The position numbers and the translations under genes were made by a program. This document shows, in pieces, positions 1 to 6,273 of a stretch of 10,729 nucleotides of DNA. The DNA lies in assembly GCA_025362115.1 (NCBI GenBank), contig JANYIK010000044.1:1-10729 (forward strand), written 5' to 3'. Positions within the stretch are counted from its first letter, which is position 1, and each line of letters opens with the position of its first letter. The notes beneath the pieces are model-generated. The model was not told the origin of the DNA and made no database searches. It saw only the letters and a program-made list of their open reading frames with translations. Source of the stretch: Methylophilaceae bacterium (GTDB taxonomy: Bacteria; Pseudomonadota; Gammaproteobacteria; Burkholderiales; Methylophilaceae).

Positions 1-156
1 CTCAAGTACATGAGTATTACGCCAGCCAAACTAAGTAGTCAGAAGTTCAAAAAAGACAGCTATCGACCCGTAGCGAATATTACTCCACAATCAGCTGCTG
101 TCTTATTTCTGGCTTTAGCTGACGTTGGCTTGCAAACTGGCGTGTCTCAGTTCTAA
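1..156 (+). CDS. Possible C-terminal tail of an unrecognised protein, cut by the left edge
   Basis: Frame 1 stays open from the window edge for 51 codons and stops at TAA 154-156. The end of the translation reads ALADVGLQTGVSQF. The frame may enter from outside the window, or start at the ATG at 10-12 to give 48 residues. No family is recognised, no domain is visible, and an open frame of this length can arise by chance. It would run towards the convergent hipH-like gene, whose stop lies 61 bases further on. The intervening bases 157-217 show no clear terminator. This is a weak call based only on the open frame. Confidence 0.25.
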   Translation, partial: LKYMSITPAKLSSQKFKKDSYRPVANITPQSAAVLFLALADVGLQTGVSQF

Positions 157-217
157 GGCACTTAGCAGGTCTTGGTAAGGGTGATCGGTTCTCAGTCACC
201 TATCTGGGATCGTGTCG

Positions 218-1561
218 TCACCCCAGCCGTTCGATCTTAGCGCTAGCCGTCTCAATGTGGTGCGCCAGCGCGGCGATACATGGTCTAAATCGGTAACTAA
301 ATCCTGTTGCCGCAATGAGGCGCTCCAGGACCAGATGTGCCAGCACTTCTGCGCGTCGCCAAGTTTCATTGTCAACACTTGCGTGAATGTTTGCCTCGGA
401 GATAGTGTCAGGTAGCCCGCCACCAGTGCGTGGCATGAAGGCCATAGGTGTCATGTCATAGGCCGGTGCAATGTTATAGGGGCGACCATGTTCGGAGATG
501 AATGACAAGTTTCCATTGTGCATGTCAGAGTTGCCAATCAGGGTGCCAAACGCCCATAGAATATCTGCGCCGGCCGCTGCTTCCTTGCGAATTTGACCAT
601 TTTCAGCAAGGCGGTGTGCGATGCTTGGCCAGCCACCTGTTCCTGCCCCGACGAATTCGGCATCCAGCGCGGCCAAAGAGAATAGCGCTTGCCGACCGAG
701 GTTGCCGATGCGATCAAAGCGCTCGACCTCGAGGAAACGCTGTCCATCTTGGTCGAATATATGCGTTTTGGCGGAAGCAATACCGGCTTCACGCAGGGTT
801 TCCAACGCGAGGTGTTCAGCCAGCAGCAGATCTCGCCAACGCTCACTTACGGGTCCCTCCTCCAACTCGCTAAATTTCACGATAACGTGCCGAGGGCCAT
901 CCGGGGTCATTACAAAGGCGGTAAACTTTGGCTGCTCGCCCCCGGCAGACGTTCCAGGTATTTCACCGCGGGCAGCTTCTAACGCTAACCGAGCATATTC
1001 TTCAACCTTTTGTTCTTCCGTGATTGGATAGGGGGCGGCAGCATTGATAAAGCGATCTCTGGCAATATCGCCTAACAGTAGATTTCCTACCACATCATGG
1101 CCATGCGCCATTAGCGTCCGCAAAGCGTGGGTATCTGTCCAGTCGGTGAGTCGCTCTGGTAGCCCAAGTTCAGCAGCATGCCGAGCAGCGTATGCCCTGC
1201 CTAGATATCCTTGGGGGCGCATATCGAAGAGCCACCATGGCAGACCGTCGCTATGTAACCTCACACCGTCTCTCTGGCTCATGACGTACCCTTCTGGATG
1301 GACTGGTAAAAGTGTTCCAAGCTCCCGGATTAAACCTTCTGCATTGATCCGATAGATTGGGATGTTGGGTAATCCGCGCGTGGTATCGCGTAGCGCATAT
1401 TGAATTGATCGCGCAGCGCCAAATCTTATAATTTGGTCGCCAAGCTCAGTTAGCGCACGGGAGAATGTTGGTTGGCTTATTCCAATACTTTCAATAAGTT
1501 GGCGTGCAGGCAGCGGCCCACTGGATAGTCGCGTACGGATAGTCTCAATGTGCAGTGACAT
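218..1561 (-). CDS. hipH: Orphan HipA-family serine/threonine kinase, HipH/YjjJ type, with N-terminal winged helix
   Basis: The 447-residue product matches the layout of E. coli YjjJ (HipH), which is about 443 residues. Residues 1-55 form a winged helix-turn-helix (ARQLIESIGISQPTFSRAL), replacing the separate HipB antitoxin of hipBA loci. The HipA kinase core follows: Gly-rich loop GTSAGGE at 203-209, ATP-binding Lys229 in VIVKF, catalytic SDMHNGN with Asp346 and Asn351, and metal-binding Asp369 in PAYDM. All key kinase residues are present, so the enzyme should be active. HipA kinases phosphorylate cytoplasmic targets such as tRNA synthetases; the target here cannot be read. The frame extends upstream to 1759, but the ATG at 1561 is preferred: family similarity begins there, the extra 66 residues have odd composition, and a TATAAT lies inside the extension. 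The ribosome binding site is weak. No hipB-like partner is seen on either side. Confidence 0.88.
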   Translation of the reverse strand: MSLHIETIRTRLSSGPLPARQLIESIGISQPTFSRALTELGDQIIRFGAARSIQYALRDTTRGLPNIPIYRINAEGLIRELGTLLPVHPEGYVMSQRDGVRLHSDGLPWWLFDMRPQGYLGRAYAARHAAELGLPERLTDWTDTHALRTLMAHGHDVVGNLLLGDIARDRFINAAAPYPITEEQKVEEYARLALEAARGEIPGTSAGGEQPKFTAFVMTPDGPRHVIVKFSELEEGPVSERWRDLLLAEHLALETLREAGIASAKTHIFDQDGQRFLEVERFDRIGNLGRQALFSLAALDAEFVGAGTGGWPSIAHRLAENGQIRKEAAAGADILWAFGTLIGNSDMHNGNLSFISEHGRPYNIAPAYDMTPMAFMPRTGGGLPDTISEANIHASVDNETWRRAEVLAHLVLERLIAATGFSYRFRPCIAALAHHIETASAKIERLG

Positions 1562-1600
1562 ACGTTTTGAATTAATATATGAATAATTAAATGAATAGAT

Positions 1601-1606
1601 ATTATA
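1601..1606 (-). promoter_or_regulatory. Candidate -10 box of the hipH-like gene
   Basis: The minus strand reads a perfect TATAAT here, in an AT-rich stretch (about 1561-1625) that contrasts with the surrounding genes. Transcription would begin near 1594, leaving a leader of about 33 bases to the ATG at 1561. No good TTGACA-like -35 is found at 16-18 bases, so the promoter may be weak or need an activator. The kinase's own winged helix is a candidate autoregulator, by inference only. Confidence 0.45.
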
Positions 1607-1684
1607 GGGCAATTTGAGTTCATTTGGAGAAATATCGCAGCTCGAGACTATCTGTGGTCGAATCTGTGTGGATAAATAGCAATA

Positions 1685-1765
1685 TTGGGCGAAAGGTCGC
1701 CATTCGGTCATTATGTCTCGCAAGACTGCTATGGGTCGAAAAGAGACTGCCAGCCTCACTCATGC
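1685..1765. repeat. Possible dispersed intergenic repeat fragment
   Basis: This stretch between the acyltransferase stop and the hipH promoter contains a 5-bp hairpin at 1688-1701 (GGCGA/TCGCC, 4-base loop). A segment around 1713-1750 includes CTATGGGTCGAAAAGAGAC. That wording resembles short repeats near 'atgggtcgaaa...' that I recall from many proteobacterial intergenic regions. The assignment rests on memory of the pattern; a single copy is present in this window, so repetition cannot be shown here. The hairpin is not followed by a T-run on either strand, so it is not a standard terminator. Confidence 0.25.
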
Positions 1766-2881
1766 TTATTTCCTGAAAGGTGCTCTTTCTTCCAGTTCGT
1801 TTTGGTAATGCTCCATCCCCACACTCTCGCGTTCGACGAAATTCCTGATCGCGGTATCAAAATCAGGATGCGCGATATGGTGAAAAGAGCGCGTGGGGCG
1901 TGGCAGGAAGCCGCGTGCAAGCTTGTGTTCCCCTTGTGCACCGCCTTCAAAATAGCGGATTTTATTTGCGATGCAAAACTCTTGAGCCTGATAGTAACAA
2001 AGCTCAAAGTGCAAGCCCGGCACGTATTGCAGCGCTCCCCAATAGCGCCCATACAGTGCGTTGTTGCCGACGATGTTGAGCGCTGCAGCGATTGGCTCTC
2101 CAGCCTGTTCAGCGATGATCAGCAACACGTTACGTGGCATCTGTTGCGTGAGTGCGCTGAAGAACTCTCTCGTCAGATAGGGCGTTGAGCGATGCTCGCG
2201 GTAGGTGTTTTGGTAACACTGATAGAAAAAATCCCAATCCTGTTCGGCGATTTCTGCCCCTTGAATCTGTCTGCAAGTCACGCCAGCGGCGGTGATTTTC
2301 TTGCGTTCCTGGTGGATTTTCTTGCGTTTATCGTGGGATAGGCGTTGCAGAAAATCTTCAAAATCCGTAAACGATTCATTTTCCCAACGAAATTGCACGC
2401 TGCTGCGTTCTATCCATCCTTCCTGTTGCAAGGCCTCGGCGGAGGCATCATCAGGAAACAACACATGGGCAGAAGATAGCTGATTGCGCTCCACCAACTC
2501 CAGCAGGGTTTGCGCCATCAATTTTTGTACAGTGCTGTCGGTGCTTAAAAGCCGTGCGCCGGTAATCGGGGTGAAGGGAATCGCTGACAACAGTTTTGGA
2601 TAATAGGCGATGCCGTTACGTTCATAGGCTTCCGCCCATGACCAGTCGAACACATATTCGCCGTAAGAATGGCTTTTGATGTACAGCGGCATTGCACCTA
2701 CCAGTTTATCTTCGTTCCAAACCAGCAACGGATAAGGTTGCCAACCCGTGCCTTGGCCTACGCAACGGGTATTTTCTAGCGCACTTAAAAATGTGTGACT
2801 TAGTAGGGGAGAGCCATCAGTGAGGGCATCCCACTGGGCTACATCTACATCGCTGACACTTGCAACGACTTCGATTTTCAT
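1766..2881 (-). CDS. FemAB-like / GNAT-fold acyltransferase, COG3146 (PF04339) family
   Basis: The 371-residue cytoplasmic protein has the look of the FemAB_like family once labelled DUF482 (peptidoglycan biosynthesis/recognition): N-terminal ASVSDVDVAQWDALTDGSPL and SHTFLSALE, the WSWAEAY segment at 81-87, the basic LSHDKRKKIHQERKK helix at 181-195, and FEGGAQGEHKLARGF at 311-325 near the C-terminus. Length is close to the family norm, with no signal peptide or membrane segment. Members are predicted to transfer acyl or aminoacyl groups, but the substrate is generally undefined, so no reaction is assigned. The ATG at 2881 is 13 bases after the nlpD stop, which makes it the last gene of the operon and fits a cell-envelope role by association. 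The ribosome binding site is poor, so expression may depend on coupling. No terminator is evident after its stop. Confidence 0.85.
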   Translation of the reverse strand: MKIEVVASVSDVDVAQWDALTDGSPLLSHTFLSALENTRCVGQGTGWQPYPLLVWNEDKLVGAMPLYIKSHSYGEYVFDWSWAEAYERNGIAYYPKLLSAIPFTPITGARLLSTDSTVQKLMAQTLLELVERNQLSSAHVLFPDDASAEALQQEGWIERSSVQFRWENESFTDFEDFLQRLSHDKRKKIHQERKKITAAGVTCRQIQGAEIAEQDWDFFYQCYQNTYREHRSTPYLTREFFSALTQQMPRNVLLIIAEQAGEPIAAALNIVGNNALYGRYWGALQYVPGLHFELCYYQAQEFCIANKIRYFEGGAQGEHKLARGFLPRPTRSFHHIAHPDFDTAIRNFVERESVGMEHYQNELEERAPFRK

Positions 2882-2894
2882 GTGTGTTGCCAGA

Positions 2895-3878
2895 CTATGG
2901 ATTTGTCGGCAAATAGGAAGTAGGGTCTATCGGTTTACCCAATTTGCGAATTTCAAAGTGCAGTTTCACGCTATCCGTATCGGTATTGCCCATCTCCGCA
3001 ATCTTCTGGCCTTTGGTGACATCCGCACCTTCTTTTACCAAAATCTGGCTGTTGTGACCGTAGGCCGAAAGATAGGTTTTGTTGTGCTTAAGGATGACCA
3101 GCTTGCCATAGCCGCGCAGGCTGGAGCCGCTATATACCACCTTGCCACTCGCTGCCGCCAGTACCGGCTGGCCTTGGGTGCCGGCGATGTCCAAGCCTTT
3201 CAATCCGGTACTTTCACTGAATCCGGTAACGACTTTTCCTTGCGCTGGCCATGCCCAATCCACCGCATCATCACCCAAACCTGCCAGAGCTGTCTCGCCA
3301 GATTTAGGTGACTCAGCGGCTTTAGGTACTGGAGTCTCTATGGGTTTAGCCACGGGGGCTGGCTCGTCCAAGGGCTTTGCTTGTACGGCGCCTTCGGTTT
3401 TGATTGGCGTGGCCACTGCGCCACTACTTTCTGTTGAGGCTACCGGTGTTGCAGGAGTCGCTACAGTGGTAGATGTTTTGAGTTTGAGCGCTTGGCCAAT
3501 CTTGATGGTGTAGGGCGGTTGGATGTCATTCCACTGCGCTATTTCCTTGTAATCGAAACCATATTCCAAGCCGATGGCGTAGAGTGTGTCGCCTTTTTTC
3601 ACGATGTAACTATCGGGTCGCCAGTCTTTCTCGGGCGTGGTAGCCTTTTTGACCACGGGCGTGGCTGGAGCAATTTTAGGAACTGTAGCCTTTTTGGTTT
3701 CCGGCAGCCGCTCCACCACTGGTGCAGGTTTCTGCGTGGTAGCACAGCCGACCAGCACAAGCAGCAGAGAAGAAAAAACTAAAAATGCCCCTCTCCCCCA
3801 ACCCCTCTCCCGCTTGCGGGAGAGGGTGGCACATAGTGCCGGGAGAGGGTTGTTTGCGGCGATAGCTTCATATCTCAT
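2895..3878 (-). CDS. nlpD: NlpD/LppB-type lipoprotein: LysM plus degenerate M23 (LytM) domain
   Basis: The 327-residue envelope lipoprotein belongs to the NlpD family, which activates the AmiC amidase for septal peptidoglycan splitting. A hydrophobic stretch at 31-44 ends in lipobox LVGC, with lipidated Cys45. A LysM domain follows at about 90-133 (YIVKKGDTLYAIGLEYGF), then a Pro/Ala/Thr-rich linker (135-200) and an M23 domain at about 226-322. The M23 site is degenerate: Leu226 stands where the metal His of HxxxD should be (Asp230 is kept), and Lys305 replaces the first His of the final HxH (His307 kept). This fits an activator, not a hydrolase. The ATG at 3878 overlaps the pcm stop as ATGA, after a G-rich GGGGGG. 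It is the only ATG, GTG or TTG codon ahead of the signal-peptide core. Residues 9-30 are encoded by a palindromic repeat, which supplies a basic SRKRERGWGRG n-region. No rpoS follows. Confidence 0.93.
   Translation of the reverse strand: MRYEAIAANNPLPALCATLSRKRERGWGRGAFLVFSSLLLVLVGCATTQKPAPVVERLPETKKATVPKIAPATPVVKKATTPEKDWRPDSYIVKKGDTLYAIGLEYGFDYKEIAQWNDIQPPYTIKIGQALKLKTSTTVATPATPVASTESSGAVATPIKTEGAVQAKPLDEPAPVAKPIETPVPKAAESPKSGETALAGLGDDAVDWAWPAQGKVVTGFSESTGLKGLDIAGTQGQPVLAAASGKVVYSGSSLRGYGKLVILKHNKTYLSAYGHNSQILVKEGADVTKGQKIAEMGNTDTDSVKLHFEIRKLGKPIDPTSYLPTNP
3789..3849. repeat. GGGAGAGGG-type palindromic repeat inside nlpD (copy 1)
   Basis: The element holds CCCTCTCCC at 3789-3797 and 3803-3811, and GGGAGAGGG at 3818-3826 and 3841-3849. 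The inner pair extends to a perfect 11-bp stem (3803-3813 with 3816-3826). GGCAC/GTGCC at 3828-3840 forms a second hairpin, and the outer copies pair around both, giving a potential three-way junction. The C-rich start with CCCCCAACCCCTCTCCC is typical of a short dispersed repeat common in proteobacteria. It lies entirely within the nlpD reading frame, just after its start. A related copy lies at 5634-5669 in the opposite orientation. Confidence 0.85.
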
Positions 3879-4531
3879 GCTGTTCCCCCCAGTAGCGGCA
3901 CGAACTTCACGGCTTCTAATGGCGTTTTGCGATATTCGGTCTCGGTACGCTCCACCAGTGTGAGCACTTGGTTTTCAGCGCCCACCGGAATCACCATGCG
4001 TCCGCCCACAGCCATTTGGCGCAGCAAATCTTCAGGGATATGCGTCGCGCCACATGTGACCATGATGCCGTCAAACGGGGCGATTTCGGGAATACCAAAA
4101 CTGCCGTCGGCTTTTTTCACTTTTACGTTCTTCAATTTCAGCGTACGGAAATGACCTTTGGCGATTTCGAGTAAAGGTGCGATGCGTTCTACTGAATAGA
4201 CTTCTTGTGCCAGACGAGAGAGGATGGAAGTCTGGTAGCCACAGCCGGTGCCGATTTCCAGCACCTTTTTCAAGTTACTACCCCCGCGTAGCAGCTCGGT
4301 CATACGCGCCACCACAAAGGGCTGGGAGATGGTCTGGTTGTGGCGTATGGGCAGTGAAACGTCTTCGTAAGCGCGAACCGCCAGCGCTTCGTCCAGAAAG
4401 ATGTGGCGCGGCACTTCCTGCATAGCGGCGAGCACGACTTCATCTTTGATGCCTTGTTCACGCAAGCGTGTAATCATGCGCGTGCGCGTGCGTTGGGAGG
4501 TCATGCCGATGCCGGTAAGCTGGGTGTTCAT
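3875..4531 (-). CDS. pcm: Protein-L-isoaspartate O-methyltransferase
   Basis: The 218-residue cytosolic repair enzyme methylates L-isoaspartyl residues in aged proteins using S-adenosylmethionine, letting them revert to aspartate. The family PRHIF motif is at 41-45, the HNQTISQPFVVARM block at 64-77 (with the conserved Ser69), SAM-binding motif I LEIGTGCGYQT at 91-101, acidic VYSVERI at 111-117, and the closing KFVPLLGG at 209-216. Length is normal. The ATG at 4531 overlaps the surE stop as ATGA. A TTG three codons upstream (4540) is also possible but less likely. At its other end the stop overlaps the nlpD start, again as ATGA. The surE-pcm-nlpD order is a classic proteobacterial arrangement, and translational coupling through both overlaps is expected. 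Confidence 0.96.
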   Translation of the reverse strand: MNTQLTGIGMTSQRTRTRMITRLREQGIKDEVVLAAMQEVPRHIFLDEALAVRAYEDVSLPIRHNQTISQPFVVARMTELLRGGSNLKKVLEIGTGCGYQTSILSRLAQEVYSVERIAPLLEIAKGHFRTLKLKNVKVKKADGSFGIPEIAPFDGIMVTCGATHIPEDLLRQMAVGGRMVIPVGAENQVLTLVERTETEYRKTPLEAVKFVPLLGGTA

Positions 4532-5268
4532 TTTATCCAAGTTTGGAGTTCATCTAGTTGCGTGTACTTGGTCAAATCTACTTGCAAGGGCGTGAGCGAT
4601 ACGTAACCGTTTTCCACCGCATGAAAATCGGTACCTTCACCCGCATCTTGAGCCGCACCTGCGGCACCCACCCAATACACGATCTCGCCGCGTGGCGTGG
4701 TGGCGCGGATGACTGATTCAGCTTTATGGCGTCGGCCTAGGCGTGTGACTTGCATGCCTTTGATTTGCGCTTGTGGCACATCGGGCACGTTGAGGTTGAT
4801 GCACACCGCTGCGGGATAAGGCTGGCGTTGAAAGCGCTGAACCAGCTCGACCACTGTGTTGGCGGCGGTCTCAAAATGTGTCGCGCCATGCTGCGACATG
4901 GAAACCGCAATCGAAGGGATGTCCAACAAATAGCCTTCGGTGGCTGCTGCCACCGTGCCGGAGTAGATGGTGTCGTCACCCATATTGGCACCGTCGTTGA
5001 TGCCGGAAATCACCATGTCCGGGATGAAATCCAGCAAGCCAGTGACCGCGAGATGCACGCAATCGGTGGGCGTGCCGTTGACGTAATAAAAACCGTTGTG
5101 CGCTTGTCGCACGGTGAGCGGCCTGTCCAGAGTCAGCGAGTTGCTGGCACCGCTGCGGTTTCGCTCAGGAGCGACTACGGTGATGTCTGCAAAGGGAAGT
5201 AGGGCTTGGTAGAGGGTGGTTAAGCCAGGGGCAAAATAACCATCGTCGTTAGAAAGTAGAATTCGCAT
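4528..5268 (-). CDS. surE: 5'/3'-nucleotidase SurE (survival protein)
   Basis: The 246-residue SurE is a metal-dependent cytosolic phosphatase acting on nucleoside monophosphates, and in some species on short polyphosphate. The N-terminus MRILLSNDDGYFAPG carries metal ligands Asp8 and Asp9. Ser39 lies in ERNRSGASNSLTL and Asn91 in VISGINDGANMGDDTIYSG, completing the known metal site. NGTPTDCVHLA at 64-74 is also typical. The frame runs 23 codons further upstream, but SurE proteins begin at this MRILLSNDDG, so the ATG at 5268 is chosen. It lies 7 bases after the DUF2069 stop. The stop overlaps pcm as ATGA. A TATAAT immediately upstream (5275-5280) could be an internal promoter. Confidence 0.97.
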   Translation of the reverse strand: MRILLSNDDGYFAPGLTTLYQALLPFADITVVAPERNRSGASNSLTLDRPLTVRQAHNGFYYVNGTPTDCVHLAVTGLLDFIPDMVISGINDGANMGDDTIYSGTVAAATEGYLLDIPSIAVSMSQHGATHFETAANTVVELVQRFQRQPYPAAVCINLNVPDVPQAQIKGMQVTRLGRRHKAESVIRATTPRGEIVYWVGAAGAAQDAGEGTDFHAVENGYVSLTPLQVDLTKYTQLDELQTWIK

Positions 5269-5274
5269 AGGCGA

Positions 5275-5280
5275 ATTATA
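5275..5280 (-). promoter_or_regulatory. TATAAT directly upstream of surE, candidate internal -10 box
   Basis: The minus strand reads GGTATAATTCGCC just before the surE ATG. If used as a -10 element, transcription would start at about the first base of the ATG (5268), giving a leaderless surE message. No recognisable -35 lies at the right distance, and the hexamer overlaps the last bases of the DUF2069 gene, so chance is a real alternative. Confidence 0.2.
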
Positions 5281-5683
5281 CCTGTTGCGACATTTTACTG
5301 GGTGCTGTGAGCTTGGCAAATAGCACGCTGCTGGCAAAGAAGATCACAGTGAGCAGCACTTCCAGCAAAGCCAATTTTGCGGATAGCCCGCCGTCAGACC
5401 AGGCACGCACCGCGCCTTCGGTGAAATAAAACAAAATGAACATGCACGCCCATTGATAGGTGTAGCGCTTGCCTTTGAGGATACCGAATAAAGGCAGCAG
5501 TAAAGGTACGGCTTTCAGCACCAATAACGAGCCGCCAGGGCGCAGTGGTGCTAGCCACCATTCCCATGCCACGCATAACAGAATGAGCGCGAGCAGGCTG
5601 ATGCTGGTGATGAGCTGCAAGCGGAGGACAGCCCCCTCTCCCCTAGTGGGAGAGGGTTGGGGTGAGGGGTGTTTTTGACTCAT
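5276..5683 (-). CDS. DUF2069 family small integral membrane protein
   Basis: The 135-residue product has four predicted membrane segments at about 24-43, 52-69, 76-92 and 103-123. Between them are WEWWLAPLRPGG, GILKGKRYTYQWACM and FTEGAVRAWSD, the pattern I associate with DUF2069 (PF09842), a proteobacterial family of unknown function often found next to wrbA. No catalytic residues are evident. The ATG at 5683 overlaps the wrbA stop as ATGA, supporting coupled translation. Residues 5-18 (HPSPQPSPTRGEGA) come from a palindromic repeat and are probably not ancestral. A TTG at residue 22 (5620) is an alternative start that would remove the repeat-coded part, preceded at a rather long distance by the repeat's G-rich stretch. 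The membrane part is secure; the exact N-terminus is not. Confidence 0.85.
   Translation of the reverse strand: MSQKHPSPQPSPTRGEGAVLRLQLITSISLLALILLCVAWEWWLAPLRPGGSLLVLKAVPLLLPLFGILKGKRYTYQWACMFILFYFTEGAVRAWSDGGLSAKLALLEVLLTVIFFASSVLFAKLTAPSKMSQQV
5634..5669. repeat. GGGAGAGGG-type palindromic repeat inside the DUF2069 gene (copy 2)
   Basis: CCCTCTCCC at 5634-5642 and GGGAGAGGG at 5648-5656 form a perfect 9-bp stem with a 5-base loop, followed by TTGGGGTGAGGGG. Read on the minus strand it is the familiar CCCCTCACCCCAACCCTC then hairpin form, which translates to the PSPQPSPTRGEG peptide. Copy 1 at 3789-3849 shares the hairpin and the CCCAACCC-type arm but has the opposite orientation. This copy also starts within a few codons of an operon gene's ATG. 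Confidence 0.85.
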
Positions 5684-6273
5684 GCCGTCAATTTAAGTGC
5701 GGTCTGCGCCAGCCGTTTACCCAACGCGATGCAAAGTTTTTTCTCGGCTTCGGTGATGGATTTGTCATGATTGACACCCACCACGCGACTTGCGCCATAA
5801 GGTGTACCGCCCTGCGTGGTAGTCGCTAAATCAGGCTCAGAATAAGGCAGGCCGACAATCACCATGCCGTGATGCAGCAAAGGCAACATCATGGACAGCA
5901 GCGTGCTTTCATTGCCGCCGTGCATGGAGGCAGTGGCGGTGAACACCGCCGCAGGCTTGCCTATCAGCGCGCCTTTTAACCACAAGCCAGACGTGCCATC
6001 AAGAAAATACTTGAGCGGTGCTGCCATGTTGCCAAAGCGCGTCGGACTGCCCAGTGCCAGTCCCGCACACTCCTCCAGGTCTTTCAATTCCACGTACGGC
6101 GCGCCACTGTCGGGGATGTCGGATTCCGTAGCTTCGCAAACAGTGGAGACTTTAGGTACGGTACGCAGTCGTGCTTTTGCGCCATTAACCATTTCCACGC
6201 CACGCGCCACCAGTTGCGCCATGTCGCGCACTGCGCCGTTTTGGGAGTAATAGAGAATGAGGATTTCGACCAT
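5680..6273 (-). CDS. wrbA: NAD(P)H:quinone oxidoreductase, WrbA type flavoprotein
   Basis: The 197-residue flavodoxin-like enzyme reduces quinones by two electrons using NAD(P)H and FMN, which protects against quinone redox cycling. The FMN phosphate loop follows the first strand (LILYYSQNGAVRDMAQ, 5-20). WrbA signature segments are GSPTRFGNMAAPLKYFLD at 75-92, TASMHGGNEST at 114-124 and LLHHGMVIVGLPYSE at 132-146. GGTPYGASRV follows at 155-164. Length is standard for the family. A TTG one codon upstream (6276) is possible, but the ATG at 6273 shares a base with the purB stop (TGATG) and fits family starts. The stop overlaps the next gene as ATGA. The organism is likely to use it in the cytosol beside respiratory quinone metabolism, by inference. 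Confidence 0.95.
   Translation of the reverse strand: MVEILILYYSQNGAVRDMAQLVARGVEMVNGAKARLRTVPKVSTVCEATESDIPDSGAPYVELKDLEECAGLALGSPTRFGNMAAPLKYFLDGTSGLWLKGALIGKPAAVFTATASMHGGNESTLLSMMLPLLHHGMVIVGLPYSEPDLATTTQGGTPYGASRVVGVNHDKSITEAEKKLCIALGKRLAQTALKLTA

Noticed and set aside
621..1031. Plus-strand open frames opposite the HipH gene as a hidden antitoxin
   Set aside because: No helix-turn-helix or HipB-like sequence is visible; Ser/Arg-rich composition fits antisense shadowing.
1688..1701. GGCGA/TCGCC hairpin as an intrinsic terminator of the seven-gene operon
   Set aside because: The stem is only 5 bp and no T-run follows on the minus strand.
1562..1759. 66-codon N-terminal extension of the HipH frame
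   Set aside because: Similarity to YjjJ begins at the ATG at 1561, the extension contains a TATAAT promoter box, and its residue composition is not protein-like.
1685..2188. 167-codon plus-strand open frame
   Set aside because: It lies mostly antisense to the FemAB-like gene, has no recognisable domain, and looks like a shadow frame.
2895..3226. NlpD M23 domain as an active peptidoglycan endopeptidase
   Set aside because: Two metal-binding histidines are replaced (Leu226 and Lys305), as in known NlpD activators.
2820..3311. 163-codon plus-strand open frame across the start of the acyltransferase gene and nlpD
   Set aside because: It is antisense to two genes with clear family matches and has no recognisable content of its own.
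4750..5202. 150-codon plus-strand open frame opposite surE
   Set aside because: It is antisense to a strongly supported SurE, is His/Arg-rich as shadow frames often are, and has no domain.
5269..5337. 23-codon N-terminal extension of SurE
   Set aside because: SurE proteins begin with the MRILLSNDDG-type strand, and the extension overlaps the end of the DUF2069 gene.
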